From Acidobacteriaceae bacterium (lineage in GTDB: Bacteria; Acidobacteriota; Terriglobia; Terriglobales; Acidobacteriaceae): 39,380 nt of DNA. The stretch covers positions 1 through 39,380 of the forward strand of contig PMSQ01000038.1 in assembly GCA_003168355.1 (NCBI GenBank). Reading direction: 5' to 3'. This document shows, in pieces, positions 8,071 to 16,552 of the stretch. A program made the position numbers and the translations under genes. The notes beneath the pieces were generated by a model. The model worked only from the letters and a program-made list of their open reading frames with translations, ran no database searches and was not told where the DNA came from. Positions within the stretch are counted from its first letter, which is position 1; every line of letters begins with the position of its first letter.

Positions 8071-8127
8071 GATCCTTCGACTACGTTGTCGCTCGCTCCG
8101 CGCGCAACAACTCCGCTGAGGATGACA
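8071..8127. repeat. REP-like palindromic element, GATCCTTC...AGGATGACA type
   Basis: The element opens with GATCCTTCGAC, has a GC-rich centre (GCTCGCTCCGCGCG) and closes with GCTGAGGATGACA. The outer arms ATCCT/AGGAT are inverted. The same ends occur at 35465-35503. Confidence 0.55.
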
Positions 8128-8215
8128 GAGCAACTAAGGGACAAGCGTGCGTTCGATCAATCTGATTCCGAGACGCGCGGAGGGCCGCACGAAGCCCTCC
8201 GCGCCGGTACAGGCC

Positions 8216-8995
8216 TTACGACTGCTTCTCCATGGTGACCGTCGTGGTTGTCCCGTGCAGCTTATCGGAGTACACGACGTGAATCGACTTGCCATCCTTC
8301 GATACCGTCATGTGATTGACCCCGACCACTTTTCCCTCCCTCTTGTCGGTCTCCTCAATCGTGTCCGCCCCGATCCGTTTCAGCGAAACCATGGTATGGC
8401 CTGGGTCGCCCGCGATCGGGTAGTCTTTGCCGTCGAACTTCGCGTCATAGCTCTCGCCGTTGGGGTCCGACATTTTCAGTCCATCCGTGGTGCCTTGATA
8501 CGTGACGGTCAGCCCATTGCTGGAGACGCTGTCGACCTTCGATGTCCGCCAGGCTCCCGACATCGCGTGCGAACCCGCGGCGCCGGCGCTCACCCGTGCG
8601 GACGTAACTTCCCCGGTCACCGGCTTGGTTTCGGTCGTATCGGTGAACTTGTCTGTCATCGTGTTCCCATCGGCCGATACGGTTGCCGTGTCGGTATACA
8701 TCACCTTCCCGTCCTTCTTTTCGACGATCTCGACCGAACTGGCATTTACCACGTGCACCGCGATGGTGTCGTAGTAGGGATGTCCCGTAACCTTCTGATC
8801 GTCTCCATCGGCCTTCACCGCGATCTTCGGAACGCAAGTCAGACATTCATACATATTGTTACTCAACGAGTATTTGTCGGGCTTGGTGGGGAACTTGGCT
8901 GTATCCAGTTTTGTCATCCAGGTCCCATCGAACGGGCTTTGGGCAAACAGTGTTGCGGACGCCATCAGCACCGCAGCTAATAGCAGCTTTTTCAT
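8216..8995 (-). CDS. Secreted protein of unknown function
   Basis: The 259-residue product has a signal peptide (MKKLLLAAVLMASATLFAQ, cleavage after AQ). The mature part starts with SPFDGTWMTKLDTAKFPTK, a pattern seen in secreted lipocalin/avidin-like beta-barrel proteins ('DGTW'). Repeated short beta-strand patterns follow (GHTMVSLKRIG, TIEETDKREGKVVGVNHM, SIHVVYSDK). Two cysteines (ECLTC) may pair. The frame extends five codons further upstream, but ATG 8995 has GGAGAGG about seven bases upstream and begins the signal peptide. No enzyme motif is seen. Likely periplasmic or outer-surface. Confidence 0.75.
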   Translation of the reverse strand: MKKLLLAAVLMASATLFAQSPFDGTWMTKLDTAKFPTKPDKYSLSNNMYECLTCVPKIAVKADGDDQKVTGHPYYDTIAVHVVNASSVEIVEKKDGKVMYTDTATVSADGNTMTDKFTDTTETKPVTGEVTSARVSAGAAGSHAMSGAWRTSKVDSVSSNGLTVTYQGTTDGLKMSDPNGESYDAKFDGKDYPIAGDPGHTMVSLKRIGADTIEETDKREGKVVGVNHMTVSKDGKSIHVVYSDKLHGTTTTVTMEKQS

Positions 8996-9174
8996 AAGAC
9001 ACCTCTCCATTTGAGTTGGTGGCAGACCAGCAAAAAAGATAAGGTTCGGCCCGGGTCACGAATGTGCTGGGCTGTCGCTTGCGGAGAGTAATTGTACACC
9101 CGTCGGCCGGCGTTCTCATGGTCGCGGAAAACGTGGGGGCGCTCCGCCACCGTCCTACCCCGTCCTCCCCCGTG

Positions 9175-11880
9175 TTAGAGAATTTCCGCTTCCGGCCTCC
9201 ACAACGGCTCTCCGCCCAGCGACTGGTAGAAGCCCCACCCCGCCAGCGCCACGACACTGAGCAGTGTGAGAGCGAAAGTGCTCATATACCAGGCGGAGAA
9301 GTCGGCGGTGAACGGCACATTCGACAGCATGTTGATGGTGAAGATCGCGCAAGCCAGCGGAATCAGCCCGAAGCGATAGACGATCAGCACCGCAATGGCG
9401 TAGATCAGAATCCACATCGGAAGCTCCACCGAGACATACGAGGAAGTAAATCCCTTGGGCACCGCAAAGACGGCAACAAAGGCAAGGGCAGCCAGCCAGT
9501 CTTTGCGCAGCAAAAATTTCAAACCGAGCAGCAAAAAAAAGAACTGCAACGTTCCCAGAATCGAAGTCGGGATCTGCATCAACCAGGCGCCCAGCGCCTC
9601 GCGCCCGCCGGCCAGGTATTCGGTCTGAGCCAATCCGGGTGCCGCTCCCAGGCGCGTCATTGCGATGGTGCCGATCTGAACAATGAGAATCCAGGCCACG
9701 CCCAGCATCACGCCAAACAAAATGTCGCGGCCCGCCAGCGGATCGCGAAACTGTCCCGACAACAGCCGGCTCCACGAAATAATGGTGTGCGGCCAGCGCC
9801 GCCGCACCCACGGTTCGAGCGCAAGATATAACATCCAGGTCGTGCCAGAGACAAAGAGCGCCGTGCTCACCGCAATGATGAGCGTGCCAAGGGTAGAGAT
9901 GTCGCTAGCCATATGCCCGCGGCACAGCCACAAAAGCATCTCGAGCGCAAACATCACCCATGCCAGACGCAAAGCGCCTTCCCGGTCGCCGCGCCCCCGG
10001 CGATAATTCAGCCGGGCCAGATGGATCACTCCAAAGAAAAATCCCGCAACTAAAACAAACACGAGGTATTGTTGCACTTTCTTTCCAGTGGATTGCTCGG
10101 GAGTCTGCGTACGATCCGGTTTGGTCCAGTCGCCGATGAGCGAGAAGAAAACCGGTTTGCCCTGCCAGGCAGCAGCTTCCACCCGCAGTGGGCGCGCGGT
10201 CTCCGGCCACGTCCCGGTCCATGCCACACGCGTGTCGGAGGTAGCCAATGAGTTCCATGTTGGCTCGGCCTTCTGAAACTGCACTGGATTAAGCCCCGCC
10301 GCGGCGAAAAGCACACTCCAGTCAAACGCCGGCGGAGGCGCACTCGAACTTTCCTTCTGCGGCGGAATCGCCTGAAAATAAGTGAGCCGTCCCTGGGGAT
10401 CAAGCTCCACATTGATCATTCCCGAAACAACGGTCGGAGGATCATCGCGCGTGACAATGCCCGGGTTTAGCAACTGGTCTCGAAAACCCGCAGCCTGCAT
10501 GTCATCGGGACTTTGGCGGTACCAGAAGCTGAGCAGGGAAGGCCGCGCGGCGAGCACAGCATCCCAGTCGGGATGAGGCTTGTCATTTTTCTCTACGTAC
10601 TGCTGCAAGTCGGTGTCGTAGCGAAGATCGGAAGCGCTATCGACGGGCCGCTCGGAATATCCCAGCCGGGCGATGATCTCGCGCGACTTTTGCGTGAGCA
10701 CTTCCGGGGTCAACTCCAGCCGCATCTTCTCCAGCGCGCTGTAATGAATACCGAGGAAAGTGACCAGGCCCAAACCCAGCAGCACAGCGGCGAGGCAAGC
10801 GACGGCGGCTCGTGGGCGAAGGCCCGCAGCTTCGCCAGATGCAGCTACCATTTGCGGAGAAGGCGTTTCACCCGCGGCCAGGGCGGCGGCGAGAGGGTCT
10901 CCGCCGGGCAGGGCCGCGGCCACACTGAGAACTGTGGCGGGCCGAGCCGATGGCTCCGTCTCCAGGCAGCGAAGAATGACGCGCTCAATGACCGGATTTA
11001 GATCTTTGACCACGGACGAAGGCCTGCTGGGAGTTCTGTCGCCGTCCGCACCGGGAGAGAGGGCTCGCTTGCCGGTGAAGACTTCATACAGCACCAGCCC
11101 CAGAGAGTAAATGTCACTGCGCGTGCTTACTTCCTTTCCCGCAAGCTGCTCGGGCGCCATATAAGCCGGCGTGCCGCTGCGCACCTCGTCGCCACGAATC
11201 TGATCGGCGACTCCGGCCAGACCGAAATCGGTGATCACCACCTGCCCGCGCCCGTCGAGCATGATGTTGGCAGGCTTCAAATCCCGATGCAGCACTCCCT
11301 TGGTATGGGCGGCCGCCAATCCTGCGCAGAGTTGACGGGCGATGTCGAGGGCTTTGTCTTCGGGTAGACGGCCGATGCGCCGCAGCAGCGACGCCAGGTC
11401 TTCGCCATCGACATATTCCATGGTAAAGAAGGTGTGGCCTTCCACGTCGCCCACGTCGTAGACGCGACAAACGTTGGGATGAGAAACGCGCCGCGCAATC
11501 CGCACTTCATTCTTGAAACGCTCCAGCAGCCCTGGATCGCGCGCGGCGTCGTCGGGCAGAAACTTGAGGGCCACGGGTTGGCCGAGCGTCAGGTCATCGG
11601 CGCGATACACCTCGCCCATGCCGCCCCTTCCCAGGAGGGCAATGATGCGGTAACGGCCGGCCAGCAGGCGGCCAGGGAGGAAACGGCCTTCACTCATGTA
11701 CTCGGCGGAACTGGAGGTCCGCGACGAGGTTGCCGAAGCAGGCGGGCGTGGCAAGGGCGAAGTCGCGGTCGCGAAGTCGAGAGTCGCAAGATCGTCCGTA
11801 TTGCCGGCGGGCGCTCCGCATGCCGAGCAGAAGCGGCCGCTTGCCGGAACGGCGGTACCACAGGATGAGCACGCGGGCAT
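9175..11880 (-). CDS. Zinc-ribbon Ser/Thr protein kinase with multi-spanning membrane C-terminus
   Basis: The 901-residue protein combines three parts. Residues 1-25 form a zinc ribbon with two CxxC pairs (C4/C7, C18/C21). Residues about 75-335 are a Hanks-type kinase: glycine loop LLGRGGMGEVYRADD, catalytic Lys near 106, HRDLKPANIM (His198-Asp200), DFG at 218-220 and APE at 242-244. All catalytic residues are present, so it should be active. A first membrane helix (AVLLGLGLVTFLGI) follows near 375. Then come a soluble, probably extracytoplasmic region of about 200 residues and a block of roughly seven to nine hydrophobic helices to the end. It probably senses an external or membrane signal and phosphorylates cytoplasmic targets. 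ATG 11880 is chosen over a GTG 16 codons upstream because the zinc ribbon begins there. Confidence 0.88.
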   Translation of the reverse strand: MPACSSCGTAVPASGRFCSACGAPAGNTDDLATLDFATATSPLPRPPASATSSRTSSSAEYMSEGRFLPGRLLAGRYRIIALLGRGGMGEVYRADDLTLGQPVALKFLPDDAARDPGLLERFKNEVRIARRVSHPNVCRVYDVGDVEGHTFFTMEYVDGEDLASLLRRIGRLPEDKALDIARQLCAGLAAAHTKGVLHRDLKPANIMLDGRGQVVITDFGLAGVADQIRGDEVRSGTPAYMAPEQLAGKEVSTRSDIYSLGLVLYEVFTGKRALSPGADGDRTPSRPSSVVKDLNPVIERVILRCLETEPSARPATVLSVAAALPGGDPLAAALAAGETPSPQMVAASGEAAGLRPRAAVACLAAVLLGLGLVTFLGIHYSALEKMRLELTPEVLTQKSREIIARLGYSERPVDSASDLRYDTDLQQYVEKNDKPHPDWDAVLAARPSLLSFWYRQSPDDMQAAGFRDQLLNPGIVTRDDPPTVVSGMINVELDPQGRLTYFQAIPPQKESSSAPPPAFDWSVLFAAAGLNPVQFQKAEPTWNSLATSDTRVAWTGTWPETARPLRVEAAAWQGKPVFFSLIGDWTKPDRTQTPEQSTGKKVQQYLVFVLVAGFFFGVIHLARLNYRRGRGDREGALRLAWVMFALEMLLWLCRGHMASDISTLGTLIIAVSTALFVSGTTWMLYLALEPWVRRRWPHTIISWSRLLSGQFRDPLAGRDILFGVMLGVAWILIVQIGTIAMTRLGAAPGLAQTEYLAGGREALGAWLMQIPTSILGTLQFFFLLLGLKFLLRKDWLAALAFVAVFAVPKGFTSSYVSVELPMWILIYAIAVLIVYRFGLIPLACAIFTINMLSNVPFTADFSAWYMSTFALTLLSVVALAGWGFYQSLGGEPLWRPEAEIL

Positions 11881-12077
11881 GAATTTTTCCCGATACAGTC
11901 TACCGCTTCGGAATGGAACATTTACCACGGAACATCTTCTGCACCGACGGGTAACTCAGAATGACCTCGTGGAGATTACGCAAGATTGCATTTCAAGAGG
12001 TTCGGGCCTAACGCCTCTTGCGGTACGGCCGATCCATTCTCCAGCGCCCCCTTCGTGCGCGAAATGAGGACCCTCTT

Positions 12078-13196
12078 ATGCGAACTCGCACCGCCTTTGT
12101 GCTGCTCACGATGTTTCTGTTGGCCAGCTGCAGCTCGACTCCGCGTACAACCATGGCCACGCCCACCTCGCGCGTCTATCATGGCACGGCGTCGGTCGGC
12201 GACTTTATGACCATCACCGTCGATTCGAGCGCACAGACTATTTCCTACACTGACCTCTCCAACAGCACAAACGGCACAGTGCCTTACACTATAAACTCTG
12301 ACGGCACGTATACGCTCAGCGACCCCACAGGCAACCTGGTGGGAGCGTACGAAGTCCCCAATTACGCGCTTTTGATTCAAGCAGCAAAGACCGGCCCCAA
12401 TGCCGACACGCCTGCGCTGATTACGGCCGTCGAGAGCGGACAGATTTCCATGTCCACCTTTGAGGCTCAGCCCTACAACTACATGCAGTTCCGCACCGCG
12501 GCGGGCGGCCTGGAGGTGGGCTCGATCTCGGTGAACAGCTCGGGGGTGGGATCGAATTCCTCTTTCTGGCCTTACGGAGCTTATAACAGTGGAAATCAAG
12601 GGCAGAGTCCGTTCAACAGCGGCACGATTGATATGAGCCAGGCGCAACTTGATTCCTCGGGTACCTTCCTCAAGATTCCAGACCCGGGAAGCAGCGGTGT
12701 TTTTGATTACGTGTTCGGCACGGCCAACGGTATTTTCGCCGTCGACACTCAGAACGGCGCCATCCTCGGCTTGAAGAAGGCGGCCAGGCCGGCCTTCGAC
12801 CCTTCCGTCGCGGGAACGTACAAGGCTATCTTCTACCAGAAAACGGGCGCCAGCACGGGGGCGGGCAATGTAGAAACAGGCACCGCCAGCCTGGGCAATG
12901 CCACGCTGGTTGTTACCAGCGGTGGCCAGGTCACAGTAAGTAATGCCCAGGGAAATCAGATGGTGCAGGGAACGCTTATTCCGGTGGCCTCTGTTTCCTA
13001 TCTCTATATTTCCGGCGGCAGCGAATTGCAGGACCCGTGCAACGGAGTCTTCACATTTCGAATCACTACGCAAGGCGTCTCCCAGCAGGACGTCTTCGTC
13101 ACCTTCATGGACAAGGCGATGTTGTTCTCGTCCTTCACCGCCAATCTGGCTCAACCCGGTACCTACAGCTACTTTTATGGTGTTGGGCTGAATTAA
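12078..13196 (+). CDS. Predicted lipoprotein, unknown function
   Basis: The 372-residue product has a type II signal peptide with lipobox LLASC, giving a lipidated Cys18. After a Ser/Thr-rich linker come beta-rich repeats with many Gly, Ser, Thr and Asn, such as SVGDFMTITVDSSAQTISY, DGTYTLSDPTGNLVGAYEV and NGIFAVDTQNGAILGLKKA. This resembles a beta-propeller or beta-helix surface protein, but no family motif is recognised. ATG 12078 has GAGGA eight bases upstream. It is divergent from the kinase gene across about 200 bases, which must hold both promoters. A long open frame on the opposite strand is a shadow. Confidence 0.8.
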   Translation: MRTRTAFVLLTMFLLASCSSTPRTTMATPTSRVYHGTASVGDFMTITVDSSAQTISYTDLSNSTNGTVPYTINSDGTYTLSDPTGNLVGAYEVPNYALLIQAAKTGPNADTPALITAVESGQISMSTFEAQPYNYMQFRTAAGGLEVGSISVNSSGVGSNSSFWPYGAYNSGNQGQSPFNSGTIDMSQAQLDSSGTFLKIPDPGSSGVFDYVFGTANGIFAVDTQNGAILGLKKAARPAFDPSVAGTYKAIFYQKTGASTGAGNVETGTASLGNATLVVTSGGQVTVSNAQGNQMVQGTLIPVASVSYLYISGGSELQDPCNGVFTFRITTQGVSQQDVFVTFMDKAMLFSSFTANLAQPGTYSYFYGVGLN

Positions 13197-13325
13197 GCGA
13201 AGGGACGTCGGAGGAGAAATTTCAACGACAGTCCCGCGCACTTTCATCGATGGAAAATCTTTAAGGCTAAGCGCTGATGGCTGAAGACTGATGGCTGACA
13301 GCTGCCTTGTATTACCATCGAAACG
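13197..13325. repeat. Intergenic spacer with direct repeat CTGATGGCTGA
   Basis: This short spacer contains two copies of CTGATGGCTGA (13274-13284 and 13288-13298) and a third partial copy. A similar low-complexity stretch, three near-copies of ACTGAGA, lies before trmD at about 29812-29831. No gene is seen. Confidence 0.4.
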
Positions 13326-14888
13326 ATGAGCTCCCGCTTTCGTCGTTGGTTAGGCGATCCCCTGGTATTGCTGTGTCTGGCGGCAGGTCTGCTCGCCTTT
13401 GTGGTGCAGTCCGGAGAACTCGGAACGGCCGACACCATGCACCGGCTGCAGACCACACACTGGGTCTGGACTTCAGAGCCACAGGTTTTTCCCAACGACT
13501 ATCCTGAGTTCGGCTTGCGCGGCCGCGGCGGCCGGCTCTACGGCTGGTACGGGATCGGTCAGTCGCTGCTCATGCTGCCCGCCGATTTTGTGGGTACGTG
13601 GATCGCGCACTGGAGCGTTTTCGCTGGCTATGAAGACGATCCCCCGGTGCGCGCCATTGTGGTCAGCTATCTCACGAACATTCTGGTCAGCGTGCTTACT
13701 GCGCTGGTTGCGTTTCGCCTGCTCCGGCAGTTGAGCTTCAGCGTGAAGGAAGCAGTTCTGGGCGTGCTGGCGTTGCTGTTCTGCACCACGCACCTGCATT
13801 ACACACAGAACATGGCGGAGAACAACTACATCATGCTGCTGACGCTGGCCGGATTTTCGTTTCAATACGAGTGGCTGCGAACCGATAGCCGGCGGGCGCT
13901 GCTGGTGGGCAGCGCCGCACTCGGGCTGAACCTGCTCACGCGGCTTACCACCGGCCTGGATCTTATTTTCGGCGGGGTCTTTCTCTTACTGGTGCTTTGG
14001 TTCGAACGGGTGCGAGGACGCAAACTGTGGCAGCGCGGCGTGGCGTACTGCACGGTCGCCGCTCCGGTGTATGCGTTCTTCTTGCTGGTTGACCGGGTCT
14101 ACCAGTTTTATCGTTTCGGATCGTTTACCAATACGTACGTGTCGCTGTTTGCCGAAGAGCGCCGGATGCAGGATCCCACACTGGCGGCAAACTATCCCTG
14201 GACCTCACCTTTTCAAACAGGCTTTTTGGGAGCGCTGTTTAAGCCGGAGAAGTCGATTTTTCTTTTCGATCCACTGCTGGTGCTGGTGATTCTGCTGCTG
14301 GTGGTGCTGTGGAAGCGCTTGTCGCCGGAGGTCCGAGCCTATGGTGTGACCTCGCTTCTTCTTCTGCTCTCCTATATCAGCTTTTATGCGAGGTATACCT
14401 ACTGGGAGGGCGATTTTGCCTGGGGAGATCGTTACGTTTCGACCTCGGCGGAGTTGGTTGCGTTGCTTGCCGTGCCGCTGTTGCTGCGCTATCGCGAGAA
14501 TTTGAGCGTATGGATCTGGCGCGGCGGCATCGCGCTCATTGCAGTTAGCCTGATCATCCAGATTGCATCACTCGCCTTCTGGCTTCCGCTGGAGATTTAT
14601 CAGATGGAAACGCTGGGCCATCCTACGTTTGTGATCGCGCTGCGCTTTAAGAATATCGCCGCGTTTGCGCTGGGCAAGATGGATGCCTGGGGATTAGACA
14701 CCGATGCCATGCACTGGGATGAATGGGATTACGTTCACATCACGACATGGAATTTTCTGCCGTTCCTGCTGCGAAGAGTGGGCGCGGCGCCGGGGTGGGT
14801 TGTGAAGACAGCGTTTGTAGTGTGGGGGGCGGGGATTGCGACGCTGGCGCTTGTTTTAGGGAGGCTGCGGAACGTGGTAGAACGATAG
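13326..14888 (+). CDS. Multi-spanning membrane protein, GT-C glycosyltransferase-like
   Basis: The 520-residue integral membrane protein has about ten to eleven hydrophobic segments (LVLLCLAAGLLAFVV, AVLGVLALLFCTTHL, LLVLVILLLVVLW and AELVALLAVPLLL among them). The loop after the first helix contains acidic and aromatic residues (ADTMHRLQTTHWVW, FPNDYPEFGLRGRGGRLYGW), and a later loop has YWEGDFAWGDRYVSTSAE. This layout, a first extracytoplasmic loop with acidic residues and a late WGDRY loop, is that of GT-C membrane glycosyltransferases using lipid-phosphate sugars. The exact activity is not established. ATG 13326 directly precedes the first membrane segment. It follows the lipoprotein gene by 129 bases on the same strand. 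Confidence 0.75.
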   Translation: MSSRFRRWLGDPLVLLCLAAGLLAFVVQSGELGTADTMHRLQTTHWVWTSEPQVFPNDYPEFGLRGRGGRLYGWYGIGQSLLMLPADFVGTWIAHWSVFAGYEDDPPVRAIVVSYLTNILVSVLTALVAFRLLRQLSFSVKEAVLGVLALLFCTTHLHYTQNMAENNYIMLLTLAGFSFQYEWLRTDSRRALLVGSAALGLNLLTRLTTGLDLIFGGVFLLLVLWFERVRGRKLWQRGVAYCTVAAPVYAFFLLVDRVYQFYRFGSFTNTYVSLFAEERRMQDPTLAANYPWTSPFQTGFLGALFKPEKSIFLFDPLLVLVILLLVVLWKRLSPEVRAYGVTSLLLLLSYISFYARYTYWEGDFAWGDRYVSTSAELVALLAVPLLLRYRENLSVWIWRGGIALIAVSLIIQIASLAFWLPLEIYQMETLGHPTFVIALRFKNIAAFALGKMDAWGLDTDAMHWDEWDYVHITTWNFLPFLLRRVGAAPGWVVKTAFVVWGAGIATLALVLGRLRNVVER

Positions 14889-14911
14889 AATATAAGTGGC
14901 AGAGGGTAGAA

Positions 14912-15166
14912 ATGAGCTTAAATATTAAAAACGATAAAACCCACCGTTTGGTGCGGGAGTTGGCGCGGCTGACCGGAGAGACCATGACTGCCGCCGTGGA
15001 CAGGGCGATTCAAGAGAGGCTGGAGCGGGTGCGCGAGAGCAAGAACGGCGGGTTGGCGGAGCGACTACTGAAGATTGGGCGGGAATGCGCTCCTTTGTGG
15101 AAAGAACCGTATCGCTCGATGGACCACGGCGACTTGTTATACGACGAAAAGGGTTTGCCCAAATAG
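14912..15166 (+). CDS. VapB-type antitoxin (Rv0623-like), probably orphan
   Basis: The 84-residue product matches the VapB/'PSK' antitoxin family. It begins MSLNIKNDKTHRLVRELARL, followed by the DNA-binding segment TGETMTAAVDRAIQERLERV, an acidic C-terminal part and DHGDLLYDEKGLPK, the usual tail that inserts into the PIN toxin. ATG 14912 has AGAGGG about five bases upstream; the longer frame upstream overlaps the membrane-protein gene and is a shadow. A full vapC should follow at once, but only a scrap of it is present. The antitoxin is therefore orphan here. Confidence 0.85.
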   Translation: MSLNIKNDKTHRLVRELARLTGETMTAAVDRAIQERLERVRESKNGGLAERLLKIGRECAPLWKEPYRSMDHGDLLYDEKGLPK

Positions 15167-15176
15167 TAGGGTAGTA

Positions 15177-15290
15177 CTGCACGGTCGCTTTGGCGACTGT
15201 TTCGCGTACGCGCTGGCCAAGGAGAAGGGCGAGACGCCGGCTTGCTGCGCTAACGGCGGTCCGCGGTTGAATTCGAATGATGTTCTCAGA
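15177..15290 (+). pseudogene. vapC toxin remnant (C-terminal scrap)
   Basis: Immediately after vapB, the frame reads LHGRFGDCFAYALAKEKGET, which matches the conserved C-terminal block of VapC PIN toxins (FGDCFAYALAkxxgepLLFkG) with one of the acidic active-site residues. The family sequence is then lost in the same frame, and the roughly 90 N-terminal residues with the other catalytic acids are missing. A large in-frame deletion therefore removed most of the toxin while leaving the antitoxin intact. Confidence 0.6.
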
Positions 15291-15321
15291 GCGGCATACA
15301 TAACATACAAAGTATGAATGG

Positions 15322-16503
15322 ATGATTAGACGGACACAGCTTTCATGGAGGCGACTCCTCACTAAGTGCGGTCCGCTTTTCCTAGCTCGAAATTCGCAGC
15401 TAAATATTCGGATACACCGAGTCAAAAGCCTTGCCGTCGCGGTCCGGGATTACGTACTACGCAGCATTTCGCAGGAGACTGGCGGCCTCAACGTTGAGGC
15501 TGCGAAACAATTCGTCGACCGTTTGCCAGACGTGCTAAAACGCTGCGACGAAAATATTTACGGCCTCCCGTTTGCGGCTGAGGCGTATGCTTTCGTGCAC
15601 TTAGTTGATCGGTATCGCCGCTTCTGGGATGTCCTTGAGGCGCTCCTACGGGTAGGTGCTCTTCCCGTTCGAGAGACCGCTCTGGATGTCCTCGATGTAG
15701 GAACTGGGCCGGCACCCGCGCTGTACGCTGTGAATGATTTCTTTGAAGAAATGCGGACTTTTGCCACTGGTACTGCCGATTGTCAGAGGTTACACACGGT
15801 CCCTCCGAGACTACGGAGTATCGAGGACAGCAAGGCGATGATTCACTTGGTACACAATCTTTCCGAGTTTACAGGACGTCCTGGGCCGTTCAGACCTGAT
15901 AGGACCAAGTTCGAGGGCTTCGATCCGCCAGCGGCACGCGTGGCCAAGCGAGAACGTCTAATCGAGGAGTTGATTGACGTGTGGGACTATTCTGAGCCAG
16001 AAGCTCGCTTTCAGGTTCAAATTGATCAGGCCGACTGGCAGGGAATTGATAGATATCACTTCTGTATTTTCAGCAATTTTCTGACGCGTGTCGACGACGT
16101 TCTGCAAAGGGAATCCGAGCTAACCCACGTCTTTCGCGCTTTGAAGCCAGGTGGGCTGGTGGTGGTGGTGGGCGGTAGCGGCAGCGACTACCCTCGGATA
16201 TACGAATCTATTGAAGGCATTGCGAAGAAATCGAATGCTCGCCGATTAGGTGGGGTGCCTAACACCATCCGTTGTGATTACCATAACGTCGAGGCCGAAC
16301 AGATCAAGCAATTATATTGCAGTATTTTCAATGCGGTAGAACAGCTCACTCCCCTCGATGACGTCAAGAAAACATTGCCTCGAAATCGTGATCTCTGGGA
16401 TCCGAGTACTCCGTTGCGAGGTCCGCGGGAGTTTAGCATCCGAGCCTATCGCGGTCCGAATCGGCCACCCGGGACGCGTTTCACGAGGCAAGTAACTTGC
16501 TGA
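15322..16503 (+). CDS. SAM-dependent methyltransferase-like protein
   Basis: The 393-residue product has a class I methyltransferase core. Motif I is ALDVLDVGTGPAPALYAV (about residues 118-135). A late motif with RALKPGGLVVVVGG is the usual post-strand-5 'LkPGG' signature. The N-terminal helical part (LPFAAEAYAFVHLVDRYRRF) and the ending have no motif I recognise. The overall plan recalls Rsm22-like methyltransferases but is not close enough to assign a substrate. Codon use is plainly less GC-rich than in neighbouring glmS, and the gene sits behind a decayed vapBC locus, so recent transfer is likely. The start at 15322 follows a small palindrome (CATAC-AAA-GTATG, 15304-15316) and has no clear ribosome site; the true start may be downstream. 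Confidence 0.65.
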   Translation: MIRRTQLSWRRLLTKCGPLFLARNSQLNIRIHRVKSLAVAVRDYVLRSISQETGGLNVEAAKQFVDRLPDVLKRCDENIYGLPFAAEAYAFVHLVDRYRRFWDVLEALLRVGALPVRETALDVLDVGTGPAPALYAVNDFFEEMRTFATGTADCQRLHTVPPRLRSIEDSKAMIHLVHNLSEFTGRPGPFRPDRTKFEGFDPPAARVAKRERLIEELIDVWDYSEPEARFQVQIDQADWQGIDRYHFCIFSNFLTRVDDVLQRESELTHVFRALKPGGLVVVVGGSGSDYPRIYESIEGIAKKSNARRLGGVPNTIRCDYHNVEAEQIKQLYCSIFNAVEQLTPLDDVKKTLPRNRDLWDPSTPLRGPREFSIRAYRGPNRPPGTRFTRQVTC

Positions 16504-16538
16504 GAACGAGCAGAGTTTTTGTGAGCGTCGCTCGTTCT
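16503..16538. terminator. Inverted repeat between the convergent methyltransferase and glmS genes
   Basis: AGAACGAGC and GCTCGTTCT are perfect 9-bp arms separated by 18 bases that include TTTTT. The repeat begins at the methyltransferase stop codon and lies between two convergent genes. It is a plausible bidirectional terminator, though no strong U-tract follows the stem. Confidence 0.5.
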
Positions 16539-16552
16539 GTGGGCTAGTTCAT

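Noticed and set aside
11976-13247. 423-codon open frame antisense to the lipoprotein gene
   Set aside because: The forward frame has a lipobox signal peptide and ribosome site; the antisense product is Arg/Gly/Val-rich with no motif.
15075-15317. 80-codon frame overlapping vapB
   Set aside because: Only residues about 35-55 resemble VapC; kept as a toxin remnant and not as a gene.
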